From Eucalyptus grandis (lineage: Eukaryota > Streptophyta > Magnoliopsida > Myrtales > Myrtaceae): DNA of 64,000 nucleotides. This document shows, piece after piece, positions 55,353 through 64,000 of the stretch (its first letter is position 1; every line of letters begins with the position of its first letter). The position numbers and the translations under genes were made by a program. Below the pieces are notes generated by a model. The model ran no database searches and had not been told where the DNA came from. It saw only the letters and a program-made list of their open reading frames with translations. Where the stretch lies: assembly GCF_016545825.1 (NCBI RefSeq), contig NC_052612.1, positions 50,451,738-50,515,737 of the forward strand, in the 5' to 3' direction.

Positions 55353-58144
55353 AAATAATAGAATAAGGGGGATTAACATGATGGAATTCGGAATAGAAAA
55401 ATTTGGCGTTGCTGCCATATAGGGGAGCTGTACCATGTCGTATCAGACATTGTACGCACTGGAGCAGACCCGCACTGGCGGTGCGTGCTGCGTGGTCCTT
55501 TCCCTCGCCTTTTCTCGTATGTACTGCTTTCTCTTGTCACTCCCCTCGCTTTGCTGGGCGAATAAGGAAGATTTCCGGACCGGGAAAATTTACCATAAAC
55601 ATCTCGTTTGCTGTTTTCGCAACCTCTGTTTTCGAATCGCACGCCTCTGTTTTTGAATTACACGGTTCCTGTCTGAATTTCACCCCTTCTAGTGTAACTA
55701 CTTCTGCGGCTCTGTTCATACCAGTGAATTTTTCACCTTTTTATGTGAATATCATTTGGTTACTGTCCAAAGTATATGAAATGATATATATGTTCAAATG
55801 CGCTTTACGATACTATGGCCCGATCCCTTAGGATTATTTCCCGTCCTTCTCCTTGTGATCAGTTAAAAACCTTTTATTTTCTTTTTTCTACCAAATCAGT
55901 CCATTCGAACCCATTAGTGGTATCTAGTAATGAATTGCTCGATAAATGAAATATCTTTAACATCTCATTTTCCAAGATTTAGTTGTCCGTATCGTAGATC
56001 AAGTCAATCTCAATCATCTATTGTGGTAGGGACCTCACATGGATTGAGTTCCAAGATTGATTATGCATTGTTTATTGGTGGGGCCGATGCTAGAATCTCT
56101 TCCTAATGACTGACTTTTACTTATAGGAAATTTTTTTATTTATTTTTAGCTAAAGTTTGATATCACTTGAGCTTTTTCACTTTCCTTTTCGAGCGAAGTC
56201 GTTCCGGTCTTCTTCTCTCTATGTCATCGCATTTGAGGAGATTTCTAACAAGTTGAACGGGGATTGAGAACAAGATACTATTTTATCTCATTTAAGGACT
56301 TGTGATTAAAATATTTGGACACCTTAAATTGACTTAACTCTAGAATTTCGAAAGCGACTGCTTCCGCATGATCAGCATGCTTATGTTTTATTAATAGCCT
56401 TTGATCAGCACTTAGACTTGGAACCCAAAAAAAACAAAAAAACCTAGGGTTTACTTATGAAAAAATAAATATAAATTATATTATGATATGATATAAGTGA
56501 TACGGAATATGATGTAGCGAATCTATACAATCAAGTTGAAATTTTTTTAAATGATAAGACAATCAACATTAATACAATGCCGCGACATGCATTTTTATCC
56601 ATATTCTTAATTTCAAGAATGCGTAAAAAATTAATTTTGTCAAGAACTGGCCTGCCCTTAATATGTGTTTGGCAAAATACTTTAGAAATCAAATAATGAA
56701 GCATATAAAAATTGGCAAGTTACTTTACAAATCAATTTTTTTTTTTAAATATCATTTCAAAATTAAAACTCGAATTGAGAGAATATAATAATTAAAAGTG
56801 CGATTGATTCCAGAGTGGTATATTTCATATTAAGAATTTGAAAGTTATCATGTCAGAGCCAATTCTTAATATTTGGAGTCGAGAATCAAAGCGATCCATT
56901 CTGCAACTGCAATTCAGCTCCAAACTGGATCCAAGATCCACCCGAGAACTAGCCTGCATTCACGAGGACAAACGAGTCCAGTCTTTGCAACATTAACCCA
57001 TCCTCAACATCGTTCTCAACCAACAAGTACTTGCCCTTTTCTCTGCTGTCAGTCTTGGACTCTCTCTCTCTCTCTCTCTCTACATGATGAGCATCGGGGG
57101 AGTCTCTCCCAGGTCCTATCCGCTCCTTCGATCCGATCGGGAGGAACGACCCACTTGATTCTTGATTATCCAGAGAATCATCACTCCTTTGGCCGACAGT
57201 CGATGATATCCTCCAATACCCGATGATGCTTCTAGTTCTGATTGTCTGTCTGTCAACTCTCAAGCTCAGATTTTTCTTCATTTCCGCCTAGGGAGAGAGG
57301 GACAGGTTGCGGCCGGACTAATCGAGATTAGGGGATGATTGGACGTGGACGATAAAAAAAATGATTGAAATTTCCCGAATAATTCGTGGGGATTTCATGC
57401 AGCCAAGAAAAGAAAAAACAAAACATAAAGTACTAATAAATTTTAGAAAATTATATTTGTGTAAATGGGCTAGTGGGGAATCAGCCGAGTTTCGTGTTAG
57501 GTATGGGGGATAACATTATTATTATTATTATTATTTACTTATTATGTTTAATCAATTGATTTTTGTGGATGGGTGTACTGTACTGGCCTGCCCCTAGGGA
57601 AGAATATCTTGAGCAGCCAACCTGTCCTAAAATTAGTAATTTTACCCCTCCTGATTTTTCAAAAATTTTGGGTGAAGATAAACATGGGAGAGGATAGTGG
57701 AGGTTTGACTCCCAAGCCCCTAAAGAAAAGAGAAAAAGGAGGGGCTTTTGCTGATCTACTTGTTTTATCTTTCTTTTCTTTTTCTAGTGACGTTAACGTG
57801 GGGGCTTAATGCCAGATACAAAATATCACATCCGCCATTCCATGATCTGACAAGAGGACAAATCAGATTCCCTAATGGAAAACATCCACAAAAAAAAAAA
57901 AAAAAAGAGAAGAACCAACCCCACTTCACCTTTTCTAAATCTAGAATCTCATTAGGGTGCTGTTCTTGTTTGAGGTTCAAAGCACATCTCCCATGGGTGT
58001 TTTAGCCACGGTGGACGGGCGCGGGGCACCGACCCGAACAGGGCAGTCAAGGGAGGCGAGGAGAATGGCAGGGCGTGGAATGGTGCGGGGTGGGGTCATT
58101 GATGGCCCTGTCCCCTTAACACCCTTTTTCATCGTTGAAGTAGG
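55353..58144. other. Intergenic DNA, nothing recognised
   Basis: Short open frames at 55403-55831 and 56873-57226 lack motifs. A CT tract at 57060-57082, an ATT tract at about 57516-57533 and a GC-richer piece at 58000-58100 carry nothing identifiable. Confidence 0.45.
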
Positions 58145-58341
58145 TATTTTTATGATACATGAGTGGATTCCATTTAGCTCTACGTTATGTCATGTATTGT
58201 GATAAGTATATTTTCGCAATTATTTTATCTAAATCTCAATATTTTTAATGATACGTGGATGAATTCCATTTAACTTTACGTTATGTCATGTATTGCGATA
58301 AATATATATATTTGCGATTAATTTATCCATATCTCTACTGC
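58145..58341. repeat. 95-bp tandem duplication
   Basis: Copies 58145-58238 and 58239-58341 share TATTTTTATGATAC, GGATTCCATTTA and ACGTTATGTCATGTATTG, with about one difference per ten bases. Confidence 0.85.
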
Positions 58342-58419
58342 TATTAAATTAGAGGAACGATAAATAAATCTTAACAAAATAATTTGAAAGATTAATGTTG
58401 GCATAAAAGAATGTGAGAT

Positions 58420-59640
58420 TTGACAGTCACTTCTTTTTAACATCAACTTCACTCAAATATGAAAAAAAAAATTGTGAAAATTAGATTCTAAGTGCAGCTA
58501 TAAAAATATATGCGGTATGCAAAAATCAGCAATTGACTCGACTAATAGTGATAATTGTAATGATCTTTGTGAGTTTGGTGTATGTTAAACTTACATTCTT
58601 TCCTTGATACATTAGTTACACAGTAGAATATAATTATTTTCTAAGTCCGTTTGCACATGTCTAATTATAATTTGATAAAATAATTTGGGAGAACCAATAA
58701 AAACGACCTTAGCCAAACAATGCGACAAATTATTCATACAATCTTAGCACAAAAATGTACAATTAGAGTTACTTGATAACCAACTCTTTCTATGAACAGT
58801 TTTTTTTCTTTTTTTGGGTCGAACTTTCTATAAACAGTTGAAGTGTGTGAAAAACGTCTGCTAAAAGTAAATTCTAAATTTAGTTATCAAAATAGACTTA
58901 ATTCGTAGAAAGCATTACTCAACTTCTCTGCTAATGCTAGTTATAATGTTCTTTTGTAATTAAATGCTTGCAAAACCTCCATATGTCCCCTTCATGATAT
59001 TGCGTCAGTTAAAATTGTCAAATCAGTAGAATCATTTTCTAAGTCCCTTAATGTATTTATAACTTGAAAAAAATCATTTCGTAAACAAATAAAACGGCTC
59101 AGGGTAAATAAAATGTAGAATTATTTAAACAATCTCAGCAAAAAAAAAAAAAAAAAAATGTACAACTACTCGATAATTGCCTTTTATTTATTATTATCAG
59201 CTTAAGTATGGAGAAAACAAATTTCAAAAGTAAATTCCAAGTGGAGGAAAACCTACGTAGACTCAATGCCTAAAAGTCATTAGTAAATTTTATGGTTGCA
59301 TTTATAATTCTCTCTTGTAAGTTAATGTTTATAAAACCTACATTTGTCCCCCACCACCCCCCCTTCCCCGGGTTTATTGCGTTAGTTGACGGGAACAAAT
59401 TAGTACAATTATTTTTCAAGTACTATCCGCATATATCTATCTATGATTTGAGTAGAGAATCATTCAGAAGAACAAATAAAGTAATCTCCATGCCACAATA
59501 TAAAAACTTATTTAAACGATGTTCGGAAAACATTTTCCAAGTTACAGGACAATGATCTTTTTTTCTTTTCTTTTCTTTTCTAAGAACATAAGTACGAAAA
59601 GCAATCCGCTAAAAAATAAAATGAGTAAAATCGACTTTAG
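58420..59640. repeat. Diverged 350-400-bp tandem repeat, about three copies
   Basis: Units at about 58420-58800, 58801-59195 and 59196-59560, with the start of a fourth to 59640. Recurrent landmarks are AGTAAATTC(T/C)AA, a TATAAT(G/T) phrase followed by TTGTAA, TTTTCTAAGTCC or TTTTCAAGTAC, AACAAATAAA or AACCAATAAA, and AAAATGTACAA. Copies differ considerably. No coding frame persists across copies. Confidence 0.6.
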
Positions 59641-61029
59641 GAATTATGATTAATACATATCTGAAACCAAAAAAACAACAATTGTATTCTAGAAAAAACA
59701 AAGAAAACCCGGCCCATCAAAATCCGACCCGACCGTCCCGTCCACAATTCTGTGGGGACCCACAGATTCAGCCCCGAACACGTGGGGCCCCGCCTTCCTC
59801 CTGCCTCGTCTTCTCTGACAACCTAATTCTAGAACTTCTAGACAAAATGCCGGAACTTCAAAGCTTCCCAACCGATATTTTTCCTTTTTTCAAATTAGGG
59901 AAGGAGATAGATAATCCACGGATTATGAAAAATAAATATTGATTTATTTTGGAGAGATATATTACAAAATTACTAAATTTCAGGCACAATAATATCATAA
60001 TGCTGATGATCGTTAAAGGGTATAAACGTGTTGTGCCTACTCGGATATTACTAGAATGCCTTCACTCAATAACTTGAGAGAATCAAATCGAGCCAACCCG
60101 GGCATCAACTTGAAAATATCCAGCTTCAATAACTCATGTATCTAATTAACTAGAAGACCGTGTTCCCTAAACATGTCTTGATTTTAGCTTTTACAACTAA
60201 AAGAATGTCACGATTATTCTAAATATTCAGTTAAATGTTAAATATCAATTTGTCAAGGATAAGAATTGAAGTAAAAAGCTTAAACAAAGTTCATCCCAAA
60301 ATTTCTTTTTATATTGGCTGAATTAAGAGGTACATCGTTGCATGTATACTAAAAGTTGACCCCTTTACAATCATTTCACTTAAATAATGGGCAGCAGATC
60401 ACAATGAATACTATAAACATCAAGCTGTTTGCATATACTACGTTACTGTCCGTCATGTGCTGTCTAATTAATTTCTAAAAAGAAATTATTTTTCATATGA
60501 TTGCAGTTTATCGATGTCGAGGACGAAGATGCTGCATACAAGAAAGTAAAATCAGCTTTAGCATTCCCATATAATTTATGAATTAGCAGTTCATCTCGAT
60601 TAATATGAAAAGGACAGGGTTACAACTAATTCAAAACGATGCGACGGCTGAACTATTGCTCGCAACTACTTGTCAGTTTGCAGATGGAAAATCAAAACCA
60701 AACCCAACCTTGCATTCGGTAGAGTGGGAAACAAGCATCCGAAAGCGTTGCCATCGATCAACCAAGATTCCCATTTTCCAGACAGTGAACGGAGGTCTAT
60801 TCTAGAGCAGGAACTCAGGACATGATGGACGTGGAATCGACCAAAGACCTGCAGCAAAACAAAGAGTAACTTCAGGCAGAAGGCTTCTCACAAGCTGTCG
60901 GCGGTTCGGTGCATATAAATATTTGATTTTCAGCTGAAGACTCGAAAATGAGAATACCAACACACAGAATAAGATGCGTTAGCCAGACATGAGACCGGTT
61001 TGATCCACTAATTACCTTGATTTTGGATC
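59641..61029. other. Intergenic DNA and 3' region of the AAA ATPase gene
   Basis: No gene is seen. The last 400 bases (minus strand) probably form the 3' untranslated region of the CIP111-like gene. Frames at 59646-59942 and 60605-60805 are short and featureless. Confidence 0.45.
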
Positions 61030-63735
<2,706 letters not shown>

Positions 63736-64000
63736 CTGCACGCAGAAATTACAGAAAAAGAGTTTTAGAGGAACCTATTTACCTTTCAATTAAGTGAATA
63801 ATCTATTCTTGCATTGTTCATGTACGACTCTCTTGAGGTTATTGATGAACCTGCTCATTGGGAAATTGGGAATATAGTGAACTCAGACTTTCTCTATGGT
63901 GCTTGGAATAGCAGTGGGACTGCAGCTACATCTTTCAAAAAGTTTGCTTTAACCTCAAAAGGGTGTTTGATCAATATGTTAGAGCTGTAGTGTCTAATGA
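63736..64000 (-). other. Intron of the CIP111-like gene
   Basis: The acceptor TGCAG/GTGTCCC lies at 63735/63736. No upstream exon (expected to contain a GRFDREIEIG-like end) can be found before the window ends. Confidence 0.7.

Larger units (their letters stand above)
54446..55353. other. Leader and promoter region of the MYBC1-like gene
   Basis: On the minus strand this is rich in GA/CT tracts (54735-54760, 54781-54796, 55326-55352) and GGC/GGA runs (54800-54865). The open continuation of the coding frame to 54718 is not treated as protein because it is low-complexity and lacks family motifs. No TATA box is convincing. Confidence 0.5.

Overview
This is nuclear DNA of a flowering plant, almost certainly a eudicot. 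Genes are sparse and intron-rich, intergenic DNA is AT-rich, class I and II transposons abound, and five well-conserved plant genes are present. I suspect a woody rosid, perhaps Myrtaceae such as a eucalypt, from the general look of the repeats; that is a guess the sequence does not prove.

Left part (1-34.9 kb) is an accessory, transposon-rich region. It holds an intact but catalytically altered WRN-type 3'-5' exonuclease-like gene (3509-4126) and four broken relatives (7.3, 13.6-14.8, 21.0-22.3 and 33.5 kb). It also holds four single-finger C2H2/EAR repressor genes on the minus strand (16.4, 19.5, 24.6 and 34.1 kb), two intact, one with a lost ancestral start and one a pseudogene. Three of the exonuclease relatives lie tail-to-tail with a zinc-finger gene, and their shared flanks show repeated segmental duplication of one unit. 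A partial copy of the FKBP gene at 44-47 kb, introns retained, is embedded at 12.7-13.4 kb. Transposons include a 3.2-kb solo LTR with exact 5-bp target duplications, Mutator-like elements with 9-bp duplications, PIF/Harbinger-like elements with TTA duplications, a truncated LINE nested in a Mutator-like element, and LTR fragments inside an exonuclease pseudogene.

Right part (36-64 kb) is a conserved gene block. It contains a 12-exon kinase-PP2C fusion protein (minus, 36025-41503), a 12-exon triple-FKBP/TPR immunophilin (minus, 44179-47192), a 3-exon thylakoid-lumen PsbP-domain protein (plus, 48794-50865), an intronless MYBC1-like GARP transcription factor (minus, 53543-54445), and the last five exons of a CIP111/AFG2-type AAA ATPase (minus, 61030-63735) whose 5' part lies beyond the window. 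All exon joins given for these genes keep the reading frame and, apart from one weak donor, use ordinary GT-AG splice sites. Recalled Arabidopsis locus numbers place four of these five genes in a pair of duplicated blocks (At2g40.8-40.9 and At3g56.6), so this looks like the less fractionated ancestral order.

The genes do not form one pathway. The coherent biology is the exonuclease/zinc-finger cluster, where duplication, loss of an active-site residue, nonsense mutations and transposon insertions can be ordered against each other.
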